Shown here one piece after another: positions 48,001 through 62,700 of a DNA stretch of 64,000 nt. This stretch comes from Branchiostoma lanceolatum. Lineage: Eukaryota > Chordata > Leptocardii > Amphioxiformes > Branchiostomatidae. Below the pieces are notes generated by a model, which was not told the DNA's origin, made no database searches, and was given only the letters and a program-made list of their open reading frames with translations. The number at the start of each line of letters is the position of its first letter. Position 1 is the first letter of the stretch. Both the position numbers and the translations under genes were made by a program. The stretch covers positions 13,335,501 through 13,399,500 of the forward strand of contig NC_089726.1 of NCBI RefSeq assembly GCF_035083965.1. The letters run 5' to 3'.

Positions 48001-51000
48001 CCAAACCACTGTAGTGTTTTGTTTCAGCATGCTTACTTCTATTTACATAAGCTTAGCTTAAATTGAGTCATGTATTTGTCAATACCATGCAAACCAGTCC
48101 ACAACCAGGGTAGACACCAATTACCAGAAAGTTTAAAAGATGTAAATCACACTTACAGTCTGAAAGTCTTGCCTCTGGTTCATATCTTTGAAATCATGAC
48201 CCTACAAAGCTTGAGTTGTACCTGTTGCCAAACACTGTTATCATCTCTATGTGTTGCTATATTGGCATGTGCTATGTTACAGACTAAATAACAATAAATG
48301 TAACCATAGAGAAATATCCCACCTCTCTTAATCCACCCAGAAGAAAAAAAACAGACTCTTAATGGTAGTGTTAGTATATCACAGCTTCTTAAACACCATA
48401 AGAAAGGTGTCTCACCTGTAGAAGTAGGTTGACCCCGCCCAGGTGGAAGAACTCCTGAGCAGGTTCCCAGTGCCACCTGACGGGTGCATGTTCCACTACC
48501 ATCTCCATATTCCCCATCATGGCTTTACGGGTCAGGGCTCCTGCCTACAGAACAACATTTCAGCACATGTTCAACAGGAATCAAAATTCAGCTTGGTTGA
48601 TGCCTTGGTGAACCTAAGCTAAAAATCTAGAAAAGAATTTGGATGCACAACATAAAATAAACAAGCGAAACCTGCTAACATAGTTTTGAGGTTTGAAAAG
48701 TTGCCATGAATGCAAACTCTATAGCTAACTTTAAAATCTTTAACAAGTGATAAAACAAGGGTTTTCTTATTTTTCCAACATTGAATGTCAAGAATATGCT
48801 GTGTATTCAAGTGTACAATTATAGTGCCTTCGCATTTGTGACACACAAATATTTTGGTGCACTACGGTAAAAACTTTGGTGTACAGCTTCAATTTTGGGT
48901 GCACAAAAGTCATATACACCCAGTATATTGAGCCCTGTTAAAACTACAATGTAGTCTTATAGTGTACAGTTGAATAATTACATAATGAAATGAAAGGAAA
49001 TGCAAAAACGAATGAGAGCCACCTTGTAAGGAGGAACAGGTGTTACCGGTGACCCTCCTCCCGTTCTAGATAAAGCCCTCTTCATGGCGTCCACTCTGAT
49101 GGCCAGGTGGGCCTCAAAGTACCTCCTCAGTGCCGTACACACGTGTTTGGTTGTCTGTCGGCTGGCGTAGATGTCATCGTCTGACATGTTCTCACCTTGG
49201 TCGTCTGTCCTCAGGATTTGCAGTGTGCTCATCTAAAAAAAACACCCAAACGTCACACATGTCAACTAGTTGAACTGATGCAACCAATCTTCTATTCTGT
49301 GCCATATGTTATGTATCTGGATGTCTAACCTTCATCAATGTAATGTTACACACTGCATGATTTGTAACTACATGTATGGGACAGCAATTACAGCTTGAAA
49401 TTTTGCTATTGTATTCTAAAAGTATGCAAACCTAAACAAACAGTACGACATCAGAACTAATAGTACATAATAAGACACTATGCAATGGTAGAAATACTTT
49501 TTTTCAGTGTTCTGCAATATTGCAGAATGTCAAAATTTTTTTCTGCAATTTGAAAATATTTTCTGCAAATACACATGCCTCCATACTACAACCTTCTCAA
49601 CTTAATAATGCCTACTTATTTACATTATATCTAGCTTTGCAACGTTGCTGTAAGATTAATTCTTTATTCTCTCACTCTATCTTTGATTATCACTAGCAAA
49701 GTTGAGGAATAACATGCATGTGTGTGAAAAATATTCAAATTAATAGCGAAAATTGCAACAGCAAAAGCATATTTATTCTATATCAATCAAATCAAATATT
49801 CGTTTGATAATTTATTTCAGTATGTGTATTAAAATTAAAAACAAATTCAACAGCCTGCCTGATAAGGAGGACAAGGGCATTATATCCTTGCGAGAAATAC
49901 GTGTTCTGATTCGTATCATAATTAATAAATAAGATCGCACGACCTGTGACACAGCCACGGCCCACAGAAAAAATGACAAAAACCGAGAAAAAATTTAAAA
50001 TTCAATATTAAACGCCTTTACGCAAACCTTGGCCTCTGTGTAGTTTTTTTGTATAAATCTGAAACATCGCTATCGGTTTCAAACATCGGACTCTGACTTC
50101 GGACATTCGGGGAGACTTCAGAGACGGCCCGGCGATTTAGTTTTTCACGGTGGGTGCCCCCCTCCCCACTGTCTCGGCACAGGAGAAAATGTTCCGCCTT
50201 TTCCACACAAGGCGGTGCTCAATGTCTTTCCGAGTAGTTCTCAACCTCATCGCTGCCATCTGGGCTTCAAGGACCACGGGCTAATGTAGTGGCCACCGTT
50301 TCGTTCCTTCTGTCATCGCGCCCTTGCATGCCCCGAGTTCGGACTCTGAAGAAATCGCATGCTTGCGACATGCTAGAAACATCCGGGAATTGTTTTCCCG
50401 ACTTTTGCCGACCTCGAGATCGTGACCGCGGAGATAAACGAGGGTTGACGGAAATGCACGAATTTGACATTTTCTCACATGATTCGTCTCCGAAGTTATC
50501 ACGGAAAGTGTCGAACCCCCCCGAAAAAAACTGACCTCAAGTAGCACCAGGCAGTCGGAACGCACCGAAACGCCGCCATCTTGCGCGGCGCTGTGGGTTT
50601 CAGTTTATATCTACAGCGCCGCTAGTTTGCTTACTAGTAACTCTATATGAATTAAAATCTCCTGAATTGAGAGCCAGAGTCAGATTTTTTTTCTTCTGCA
50701 AAATTGCAGATTGTTTCATTTTTCTTCTGCAATCTTGAAAATCTTTATGCATTTTGCAGATTGCAGACGGGTATTTCGAACGCTGCTATGACATTACCAG
50801 ATTGTAGAGTTTCCTGAGGCCATCCTGTCTGTCGAACAGCTCCAGTATCGTCCTGAAGCCGAAGGTGACGGTGAAGAACATGGTGGCGTGACACCTGCCC
50901 GACTCGTGCGAACACTCCAGCAGCCACAGGGTGTAGTCCACCAGGTCTGACAGCACGTTGTGGGGGAGGAGGCACACCTGGGGTATCATGTAGGGATGGC

Positions 51001-54000
51001 ACAAGGTAAGGTTCCTTGGTTCGTGTATGTGAAGCCTACAAACATTCATGTCTATATTGTGGGACATGTGTAAAATGCACAGACAAAAATGATTATATTT
51101 TTCATTTATAAGATAGGAATGGGGTGAGACTAAGTCACTATGTGTAACACAATTATGCCATATCATGGTAATGAAATAAAACTTTATCTGTGACATCAGA
51201 GGCTATCATCCCTAAATCAACCTTTAGTCACATCACACATCCCTTCAGGTCAAGTTGAGAAGGGTCAGAGGGCTGACCCAAAGCTTATTGGCAGCCGCTT
51301 TACTTTGTGTGGGGAATTAGTGTATAAAATCTTTATAATGACAATTGTACATTGGTACATTGTCATGTAGAAAAACACCCAGTCACCAAAAAGATAGATC
51401 TTGACCAACCCTTTCCATGGCATCCTCGTTGTAAGCCAGGTAGTAGAGACACATGGACACGCCCGTGGCAGCCATGGAGGGGCGGTGCACCTGCAGTAAC
51501 TTCTGCAGTCCGCCCTGTGACACAAACTCTGCAGCAAACTTCTTATGGCACAGCAGGGCAGCCAGCCACTGGACAACATAAACAACATGGCATTACAGCC
51601 TAACCACTACAACCGCACTGGGAAATAGGGAAATGTAGTACGTATGAGCAGTTTTAAGAGTAGTTAGCAAACTGGGGGATTGAACTAACATATTGCTTAC
51701 ATATTCCTTGCAAACTGATTGAACCCTTGAGAGGGAAGATTGTAGAAGGTATCTACATCGTCTGGGCAAACACATAGCCAGTCAGCTGTAGATATCTCAC
51801 ATTGCTGTAGCACACTTTTACCAACTGTCGTGCACAGGTGTAGCACTACAGCCTTCTCAAGATGTGCATATACATTAAGTGTGGTCATAACAGGCGGGTA
51901 AAACTATGTGAGTACAAAAATACAGTTATCCATATTTCTGGTGTTTTAATAATGAAATCAACCTCTCTCGAGTGGTGACAGGTGGAGGGATTGTACCTTG
52001 AGAGCATCAAACGTCAGCCTGACATCTTGTGTGTTCCTGAGGTCCATGTAGTAAGTCACCAGGTCCATAGCACCGAGCTCAAAAAACGTAGCCAGCAACT
52101 GTAGTGAGACAAAAGGTAAATATTAAGACTGGACAAAAAAAGCCACAACCAAACTGAGGGGGACACAGCAGAGATTGCTTCGAAGTCCTATAACTTTTCA
52201 AACCTGCATACTTATTCTATAATCTTCCAACTTACCAAGGCAATTGACACCAATGGAAGATATAAGGAAAATTCAAAGATGTTTTTGATGGTTATGAGAG
52301 TCCATCTCACCTCCTGATACTCCCCCAGCGGAGTCAAGTACTGCAGGATCAGTCTCTGCTTCATCACCAGGTCCAGCGGAAACATCTGGTGTCGACCAAT
52401 CAGGTACGGCACCTGCTCCTTCCAGCTGCTGTTGCTGCAGTCGTGCAGGGAGAGCGACATCGAGCTGCCGGCACGCGAAGGCACTTTCAGCGGGGAGCTG
52501 AACGTCCCCGTCGCGGGGACGGATCCCTCGGTTCTAGTCCGTTTGCTTGAGCTATCATCATCTGGTGCTAGCTGCCTTTTCCCTGTGCTTAAGTTTTCAG
52601 TGCTCTTTGGTGTGTTGCTGCTGCACCCCACAGTTCCACTAGGGGGCACTGATGTGCATATTGCTGCTTCCGCTGTATTGCCTGGCCCGTTAGCTACTGA
52701 CAATCCCCCATCTCCAGCACCAGTGTCTGTAGGTTTGGTACCACTGGGAACCTGCGACTCCACTTTGGTTGGCGTAGTTACGGGGATACTTGTGCCATCT
52801 GGACTGGAGAAACATGCAAACGGCCTGTCAATGGTCACGCCACAGTCTTCTTCTACCTTGTGACACCTGTCTCTCTCCATCTGTTCTCGCAGGCACTTCA
52901 GTTTAGCCAACATCTGAGGCACCTGGAGGGAACGGACACAAGATATTATTCTATAATTGCTGGATAATATAGACATGAACATAACCTACACAGATCCACA
53001 TATAGAATTAGACTAGAAATGCTTATACTATTCTGTTCTTCTTTTCAGATGTGTACCCATGTTTGAGTTGTGTCAATATGGGCCTTTGAGCTTGGGTCAA
53101 ACAATAAAGTATTCTTCTATCTACATACATTGATAGCACAAAAACATAAAGACAAGAAAGCATCTTAAACACCGATTAAATCCTTGAGAGGGAAGATTGT
53201 AGAAGGTATCTACATCGTCTGGGCAAACAGATAGCCAGTCAGCTGTAGATATCTCACATTGCTGTAGCACACTTTTACCAACTGTCGTGCACAGGTGTAG
53301 CACTACAGCCTTCTCAAGATGTGCAAATACATTAAGTGTGGTCATAGCAAGTGGGTAAAACAATGCTATGGCTACTGTTGGCACAAAAATAAGTACAAAA
53401 CAGTTGAGCCTTATTTACATATTTCAAACAAGATACATGTATGTGTGTATTCAACATCATTTTTGTCATCTTGCATTTTGCTTTTTACTTATATACACCT
53501 ACCAGTTCAGAGTTATCCTCCCTGTAGTTGGTTGCCACATCCTGCGTTTCCATGGCAGCAGCCAATAGGCCAGTGGCATACGAACTCAGAGGCTCATGCT
53601 CCAGCTTTGTCCACCTGAATAGTCTCTCCACAATGCCATCCTAGACAACATAACCATGCAGGATAAATACCACTGTGACATTATTCTAGGTGGCCTTATC
53701 ATGTCAATGTTACTTATCTGACTGCCTGAGGTCAACTGAGCTATGATGGCTCTACTTATCAACTTTCTCCCTGCAAAGGAGGCGATCTGGGACCAAATTT
53801 GTATTGGATATGGGGTAAGGTGACAGAGAAAGGATTAAGATAAAGTGGCATACTTGGAGAGATTACACACAATTTCTTAGGTACACCTTATTCTATGTCA
53901 TAAGGATTACACCTCACACTGCTTTACCGTTTCTTGGAAGACAACAGACGTCTCCAGCCCAGGTAGGATGTCGATAAGAAGTCGACAGGCTGCTGTGACA

Positions 54001-54978
54001 AGTTCAATGTTATCTCTCTCCTGTGTCAGGATGTAGTTATTCACTAATGTGTTCATGAAGTCATTGTCTTTAAACAGAGTCTTCAGGACAAGGCCAAAAC
54101 CACTGTCTGGGTCTGCTCTCCCTGGGAAGAGGAAAGAAATAAAGATTTGTAAATATAGATCTGAAAAATAGGTATAATCGTAATTGCTGTGTATGCAATT
54201 TCAATTTCAATTTTATTTATGTTTAGAAAACATATATGAAACTGGTATAAATGTTTTAAAGGAACATGTAAAAAGTACATTGGACTTCTGTGTGCTGAAA
54301 ATATGTAGGAATGATAGCAGTTTTCAAAATCATTTGTACATTGTCAAAGGTATCTACATCGCCTGGGCAACACATAGCCAGTCAGCTGTAGATGTCTTAC
54401 ATTGCTGTAGCACACTTTTACCAACTGTCGTGCACAGGAGTAGCACTACAGCCTTCTCAAGATGTGCAAATACCAATACGATGCCATCTAACACATAAAC
54501 CACATATACATCACACTGGCAATATCATCATCAAATGTACGATCCACACCTGGATGTCTGTCATCAAAGGGATCTGGGTCCTGTCCCAGGTACTCTTCTG
54601 TCTCCCTCTCCACAATTTCTGCCAAACTGTGGGGGAAAACATGTAAAACATGAAAACTGTGCCTTCAATTGGTTAATTTTCTTGTTAATATGAAGAGTAT
54701 CAACATTGCACTCTACGAAATAGCTAAAAAATGTGAATTACAATAGTGTACATAATCATCATCAATACATAAGCCACTATAGGTATTTCCAACAGGTCTA
54801 AAACCCAAAGTAAATATCTGGTACTGATGTGTCATACCATACATTGTTCTACACAGGACACGGGTATTTACCTATTAATTGTTGGCAGGGGGTCCACTGC
54901 ACTGCCCATGTCCCTCTCCCACTGCTGGAGGATGGCCACTACTGCCTCCACTGATGGGGAGGTGTTGCGGGACCCCAT
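33005..54978 (-). CDS. DCAF1: DCAF1 (VprBP), CRL4 substrate receptor
   Basis: Twenty-one coding exons, phases consistent throughout, 1,495 residues (human about 1,507): 54872-54978, 54550-54626, 53928-54121, 53503-53640, 52311-52922, 51997-52098, 51410-51568, 50798-50977, 49023-49232, 48416-48544, 47591-47762, 46818-46914, 46326-46446, 44874-46160, 42593-42862, 41492-41585, 40814-40915, 36119-36192, 35168-35269, 33469-33679, 33005-33054. Armadillo-like N-terminal half ([19 protein letters not shown]...DFMNTLVN), LisH at about 878-906, WD40 from about 1100. The DDB1-binding WDxR boxes are WDVR (Trp1250) and WDMR (Trp1286). A long Asp/Glu tail follows from about 1393, ending DDDMLFALS. It recruits substrates to CUL4-DDB1 in the nucleus. 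Exon 5 holds a Ser/Thr/Pro-rich linker of about 120 residues. Introns are loaded with transposons, one 12 bp from a splice donor. Confidence 0.97.
35390..35590 (-). repeat. Dispersed repeat (GCCGCTAGGGGG family), copy 4
   Basis: In the DCAF1 intron between exons 18 and 19. Shares GGAAGTTCCACTGCAGTA, GCCGCTAGGGGGCCAAAATC and AACCTTCTTAGC with 18930-19165, and in reverse with about 24327-24530 and 31105-31300. Confidence 0.7.
36596..37937. mobile_element. Pogo/Tigger-like non-autonomous transposon, TA duplication
   Basis: Element 36598-37935 (1,338 bp) starts CAGTCAAACCTGTATTAGCG and ends with the near-perfect inverse CTATAGACAGGTTTGACTG. TA flanks it on both sides. Subterminal AGCGG(C/T)CACC motifs repeat at both ends. 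CAGT termini with TA targets are typical of the pogo/Tigger group. No transposase ORF survives. In the DCAF1 intron between exons 17 and 18. Confidence 0.85.
38880..39165 (+). repeat. Tandem duplication, unit about 155 bp
   Basis: Two copies in direct tandem share ATTTCTTTGAAAAAGTTGAAT, ACAAGGAGGGGGAGGATGTA and GCATTGAGCTAAATGGAGCA blocks (about 38899-38995 and 39055-39150). In the DCAF1 intron between exons 17 and 18. Confidence 0.75.
40024..40210. repeat. TACTGTAAAT-type MITE, copy 2
   Basis: Starts GTACTGTAAATTTTGAAACC, followed by TGTGGTGGTTTTCTTTTCGC and later ACCACAAA-rich inverse sequence, giving a partly palindromic element. In a DCAF1 intron. Confidence 0.6.
41283..41460. repeat. 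TACTGTAAAT-type MITE, copy 3
   Basis: Starts TTGTACTGTAAATACAGAAA with GTTTGCGGTGGTTTTATGTT, then inverse CCGCGAACTTAAAACC blocks (two copies). Ends about 30 bp before DCAF1 exon 16 (41492). Confidence 0.65.
41960..42142 (+). mobile_element. Probable LINE 3' end (CR1/L2-like tail)
   Basis: Contains CTAGGGCCTCCCTGAAAATC...GCCACTGAGGGAGCTACCCTAGTAAA followed by an (AAATA)n tail. This layout is seen at the 3' end of CR1/L2-type non-LTR elements in chordates. No coding sequence remains. In DCAF1 intron 15. Confidence 0.5.
42218..42467 (-). mobile_element. tRNA-derived SINE
   Basis: On the minus strand the head (about 42467 to 42395) reads GGGGTCGTGTGGGACAACGG, then the B box GGTTCGAATCC inside CCGGGTTCGAATCCCACTG. 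An unrelated body and an ATCAAAA-type short-repeat tail (about 42245-42218) follow. The head lacks a proper cloverleaf and its 3' side runs into the body, so it is a SINE, not a tRNA gene. Confidence 0.7.
42896..44698. mobile_element. 1.8-kb non-autonomous hAT-like element in DCAF1 intron 14
   Basis: Element 42903-44691 starts CAGGGTTCTCCCCAG and ends CTGGGGAGAACCCTG, perfect 15-bp terminal inverted repeats. CAAATGA flanks it on both sides. Subterminal GCCGGTATACTC and, inverted, CCGGTATACTC-type repeats are present. The largest ORF is 139 codons with no transposase signature. It occupies 1.79 kb of a 2.01-kb intron. A 24-bp palindromic insertion lies inside it at 44045-44068. Confidence 0.85.
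44036..44077. mobile_element. 24-bp palindromic micro-insertion with 9-bp direct repeats, copy 1
   Basis: Core 44045-44068 reads AAGGAGGTTT...AAACTCCTT, almost a perfect palindrome. It is flanked by the identical nonamer GGTTACAGC at 44036-44044 and 44069-44077. Nested within the 1.8-kb element of DCAF1 intron 14. The same core with another nonamer occurs at 61877-61918. Confidence 0.8.
48630..48937 (-). mobile_element. MITE of the CAGGGCTCGAAAT family, copy D, decayed
   Basis: Shares CTATAGCTAACTTTAAAAT, TCAAGAATATNCTGT, GTACAATTATAGTGCC and CAATTTTGGGTGCAC blocks with copy C, in the same orientation. Its right end is TTGAGCCCTG. The left terminus is lost. In a DCAF1 intron. Confidence 0.6.
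49478..50790 (+). mobile_element. 1.30-kb non-autonomous DNA element with 5-bp duplication, copy 2
   Basis: Element 49483-50785 lies between CTATG pentamers (49478-49482 and 50786-50790). Ends are CAATGGTAGAAATAC and CAGCGTTCGAAATAC (inverted). Subterminal TCTGCAAT motifs and interior match copy 1 (22474-23732) along the whole length. Read in DCAF1 orientation it starts at intron position +13 after exon 8. Confidence 0.87.
51716..51898 (-). repeat. Repeat shared by three DCAF1 introns, copy 1
   Basis: Nearly identical to 53171-53356. Carries GGTATCTACATCGTCTGGGC, CAGTCAGCTGTAGATATCTC and GCACACTTTTACCAACTGTC. On the minus strand it holds an open frame starting [19 protein letters not shown]. 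No family recognised. Confidence 0.8.
53171..53356 (-). repeat. Repeat shared by three DCAF1 introns, copy 2
   Basis: The same unit with a handful of substitutions. Its minus-strand frame is open too and differs at a few residues (Tyr to Phe, Cys to Ser). Same orientation as copy 1. Confidence 0.8.
54348..54474 (-). repeat. Repeat shared by three DCAF1 introns, copy 3, truncated
   Basis: Shorter copy covering the middle of the unit. A one-base deletion in GGGCAACACATAG, against GGGCAAACACATAG, breaks the frame seen in copy 1. Confidence 0.75.
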
Positions 54979-54994
54979 CTTGTGATGCAAACTT

Positions 54995-56453
54995 CTGATG
55001 GAACAACAGTAGGACACAAACATCAGTTTTTTATATGATCTGACAAGTTATATGGTACATTTGTCAAGCATCTTAGAGTTTTGATTGTTTCATTAACCCA
55101 ATTTGAGGTGCACCTATCGAAGATTTACCTCTAGATTTCAGCTATATAGTAATTGGGGCATCAAATACCATGCAAAGACACCACACTGACACAAGTTACT
55201 CTATACAATGTACCTTGACCAGCCTAAATCTGCCATGGTGATTCCTAAGTCATTGCAACGATTCAGTATTATGTCACAATGATCGGTTTATTTCCATGAC
55301 TTTTCAAAAATATCACAATGCAAATGAAACAACAAAAATCCAACAAATACATTTACAGCAACACCTCATGTCACAATAATTAATTCACATCCTCTTGACA
55401 TTGTTATATCATATTGATGATGATGCCACATTTATCACAATGAAATGGTCGACAACCTCAGAGTCATCAAGTCACCTACAAATGTGTAAGTAATGGGGAA
55501 TATACATTGTGCATACTAGTAGGGCCAAGTTTCCCACAACAATCAAAATAGGGCAATTTCTACTCAGATGATTGTTGAGTCATCCCTAGTCTGGCATATA
55601 TTGGTGGGGTACATCCCCATCTAACGTATCAGATTCAGGGGTCATAGGTCAACCCTGGCGGCTAATAACCAAATCACCCCTAAAGTAGTACAAATACATG
55701 CATGTCGATAAACAATGCACTGGAGTTAGTGTGTTTCATTGTATGTCAATAATCAGGTCTATTATTCACACATTTATGGTATCTAAAAAATTGGTCCATC
55801 AGAGCTGGATCATATTCGGATTTGTCTCTTCATGTCATTACGCAATAATGACACTATACTATACTACAACAGAGTGTGGTCCACATCACATTTCAAATTC
55901 CACTGGTTAAATACATTACCGAGACAGTATAAATAGACAAATTTAGCAAAATGTGAGAAAAACTCAGGTATACATATAACAGGTGCCTGTATCTATTCAC
56001 AGCACTCTAGATGTACACAATGGAGAAAAACTAGGTCAACATCACTTTAGCATAACAACACATTTCGTTTTTGTCAGCTATGATGCTTGAAAACGGAAAA
56101 TACTAGCTATTTTGCCCTTATATGTTTGCACATCAAGTAGAAGCTGACCTACTGTCGTTTTATTGTTCTGTTGTTTCTCAATATTGTTGTTCATCCATCC
56201 ATTCATTCCTACATATGCACAGGACTTTCCAGTTGAGACCCAAAACTCTTGACCAAACTTCACAACCTTTCCAGCCCCAGAACCCGTGAAAATAGTCTTG
56301 ATCGTTAGAAAAATCCCTCCTGTAGGCTTCGCTTACTTCCTCCCACAGTCTTAACACTATCGGCCAGCAGGAAGGATGTGTAATATAAGGCTATAAAGTG
56401 GTTTGAAGTGGTAAAAAGACTTATAAACGTACCAAACTTTGTAGCAGGCTCAC
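54995..56453. other. Probable 5' UTR intron of DCAF1
   Basis: On the minus strand a good acceptor (TTGTTCCATCAG) precedes a 16-nt leader to the ATG at 54978, and a CTG/GTGAGC donor ends at 56454. The interval therefore looks like an intron between a non-coding first exon and the first coding exon. No other gene recognised inside. Confidence 0.55.
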
Positions 56454-56625
56454 CAGCGGCGTGCTCCCAAATCTCGCAACAAATGTCGAACCTGGCGAGA
56501 TCTCGCAAACCGCGAGACTTCGTTGTGCGCATGCGGAGACAAAATGGCGGACGAATCAGACGATTTTTATTGATGATCGCACAATCAGAGACATTATTGA
56601 CAATAATTAACTAATTATCCAAGTA
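56454..56625. promoter_or_regulatory. Likely bidirectional promoter of DCAF1 and the C3orf18-like gene
   Basis: CpG-rich stretch between the presumed DCAF1 leader exon and the start codon of the divergent gene. It contains GCGCATGCG (56527-56535, NRF1-type), AAAATGGCGG (56541-56550, YY1-type) and TCTCGC/CGCGAGA elements at about 56495-56516. These motifs are typical of TATA-less housekeeping promoters. The ATG inside the YY1-type motif would open only a nine-codon reading frame. Confidence 0.65.
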
Positions 56626-59784
<3,159 letters not shown>

Positions 59785-62700
59785 CGGTATGTACCCATGG
59801 GACCACACTTTCCAAGCTTTGTCTTCAGTTCCCTTTTAGTTTTACTGTTCCAGTTTTGTTGCTGATTAGATGTACATATAAGCACGAAGGAGCTGATTAT
59901 GCATTGTTGACAGTGCTGAATATCTATCATTGACACTTAGATGTTCACTCAGATGTTATACCATCCTTATAGTTTGGTAAGATTATTTCATATAAATCAT
60001 GATTTTGATTGCAGGGTGTTTGTATGGTATTAAGCAATTTTATCTGACATTTTATACCTTCAAAGTTAAAAGCTAGAGAGCAGATATACTCCTCTTGAAT
60101 GTTTCAACGATATTGGATTGCTATTGGTACCATTATGGATAAATGTTGTCCATGTGATTCCTGCATACCTTTATTTCTTTGAAAAGTCTTATCTTATTGT
60201 TGAACAAAACTGCAGGCCTCGAAGTCTCAACCACTTTTAGAATAGCATTCCATATCCAGATACATGTTGTAAGCAGGATACATACATATAACAAAACTCC
60301 AAGGAAGGAATTGTATCCTACTCTATAACTCATTAATATGAAGAAGTGCTTCCTTTTTTTATATCAACATGTAATATGAAATCTTGCCATGAAAAAATAT
60401 CGCAACATACTGCTCAGTAAACACTGTGCCTAAAAGCTTGTGTGTACATATAGTAAAAGTAATGTGCAGTTCCTGTCTATATATTTTGTGAGTATGATCA
60501 TGGACAGAAAAATTGTGGCTTGAATGATCAACGTGATGTGGTGCAGTGACTATTGATGTGTCTAAAGGAGAGAATATCAATAATGTTGGTCTTAAACCTA
60601 GTGTGCCTGAAGAGAAAGAGATACTGTGTTGTATAGTTGTGGTGGTACGTGTGTAATAGCACATGACATTGTATAGTTGTGGACTTGGCCAGGGCTGTTT
60701 GTCAGACAGCCTGTCCAACTGCCACTCATCTAGTTCCTATTGAACAAGCCCTTGAAACACATGAGGCTACTTTGCTATTAGATACCACACAACCTGGACA
60801 TACTTTTTTTTCTGCAAAGGAAACTTTAAAAAGTTATAAACACATCCAAATTTGCAAATTTGAGGATACATGTATTAAAATATATACCTAAATGATTGGT
60901 GTCCAGTTGAAATCATCTTACAAATTCAAAAATTGTGGTTCCATACAGCACAATATCACTCGAAAGTAATCAATGAATGAATGTAGTTTGGTAAGTATTT
61001 GTACCTCGTGAGATTAGGGAATTTAGAAGTGACTTCACATAATGACAGCTTTTGTCTTTTCTTGGTTTTCTGACATTTTGAGGAAACAAAATCATGAAAA
61101 TGGTCTGGAAAAAGAAAATCTTACCTCCGAGTACAGGACTGTATGATCCAGTTTCATATTGTATACATAATGAACATGTAAGTAGTCTCAACATACAGTT
61201 GTCTTCCACATCTTAAAAATGCCAGTGAACAGAGGAATTACTCTGATGTGGTTTAACTAGTTTGTGTGCTTTGCCAACCAGGTTACAGGAAAAAAACAGT
61301 GAAAGGTTATAGTTATACTGTACATTTGCTGCTTTCCAACAAAAATGTGTTGCTGTAGTTAAGTGGGAAACAAATGTGTTTTTTTGTTGAACAAAGAAAA
61401 AGATATAGATAGGTATAGATATTTAGAATCGTTTAATATATGCATATTGAAATAATAGTGTTTTGAGGATATCTGTACAATTTTGTCACAGATGATATGT
61501 ATTAAAACAGTCAACTGGCTTTTTATGAGTGTATATGCATGTTAATTCTGCACTCCACGTCTGGTTGTCTTATTCAAAGGCTTACTTCACTCAAAGTGAA
61601 AAGGTTTCACCCATGATATGAATGTTAGTGAGACAGATTGTGGAACATTGACATGATTCATGAAGGATGCTTGTGCCCAGCAGGCATATGCAATGTTCAT
61701 TAGCGCTGTGTAATTTGCATATTTATGACATTTTACATGGAATGGCTGCAATATTTTAAACATGAACAGGTAGGATCATTTTTCATCCACACTGTAACGT
61801 GTAAGTCTGTTCAAAAATGCAATGGTGCTTGTGCTAACTATAATTGGAAATTATTCAAAGTTGCCAGAAAGCCTTTGGCATGAGCAAGGAGGTTATATAG
61901 AACCTCCTTGGCATGAGCCAAAATAATCATTCTGCTCAATGTCTTTGTCATCATGGATCAATCCAAAAGACTTTTGCCTTGAGGTTTGACTGCTAGACAA
62001 TAGGGGGCGCTTCTAGAGTCCCGCAAGCTTTGGGAGAGCTGGAGATTACAAAAGCATTCTGCCTGAAGGCTGCTGCTGAGATGTAGACGAATCAAGTGTA
62101 CAGGATCATTTATTTTGTCACGAATTGCAAAAGAAATAGGAGTCAAATTGATCCATCATTTACCAAAATGGATCTCCTTCAAATTTTTGTAACAAGAGCT
62201 CATTAAAAATGAATTAATTAACAATGTTACAATGACAGCCTTTGACATAATAAAGTTGACCCTAAGGAAAGGGAGGAAATGTCGAAGTCTGCTGCTGGTT
62301 AACTTTGAGGTAGAATCTTGTGGAAATAAACCCCTGATGTTCCTCCCATGTACATGTACATGATTTGTGGCTCTACCAGTGACCCTTAACCATGTGGTTA
62401 ATGCTGTGCATGACCCAGTGCTGTGTGTACAGTGGAGGAGTGTTATGTTTTCTGGCAAGTAGACATTTTCTGGGTCAGGAGATGACAAAGTGGGTCTGAT
62501 TTGTTCAACAGCTCTAATCAGGCAGGGCCTATTATAACTGTACCAATCAAATGGTTTTATGCAACTAAGGGTTGAATACTTTGCAGCAATTATCTTTGAT
62601 GAAGCCTGCCTATTTGTAATAGGCATCTGAGTATCAAATCTGGCGTCAGACTAGAAAACATTGTGAACTGTAACATGGAAGACAAGCAATTGAAGCATAC

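Noticed and set aside
49476..49490. CACTATG before the 1.3-kb element, resembling the ProtoRAG/RSS heptamer with a 5-bp duplication
   Set aside because: CACTATG is in the flank (it includes the CTATG target duplication) and is absent before the other copy, whose flank is GTAATTG. The element itself starts CAGTGG/CAATGG and has no RAG-like ORF.
62156..62626. Minus-strand ORF of 156 codons
   Set aside because: No domain, no signal peptide at its start, no splice partners and ordinary AT-rich composition.
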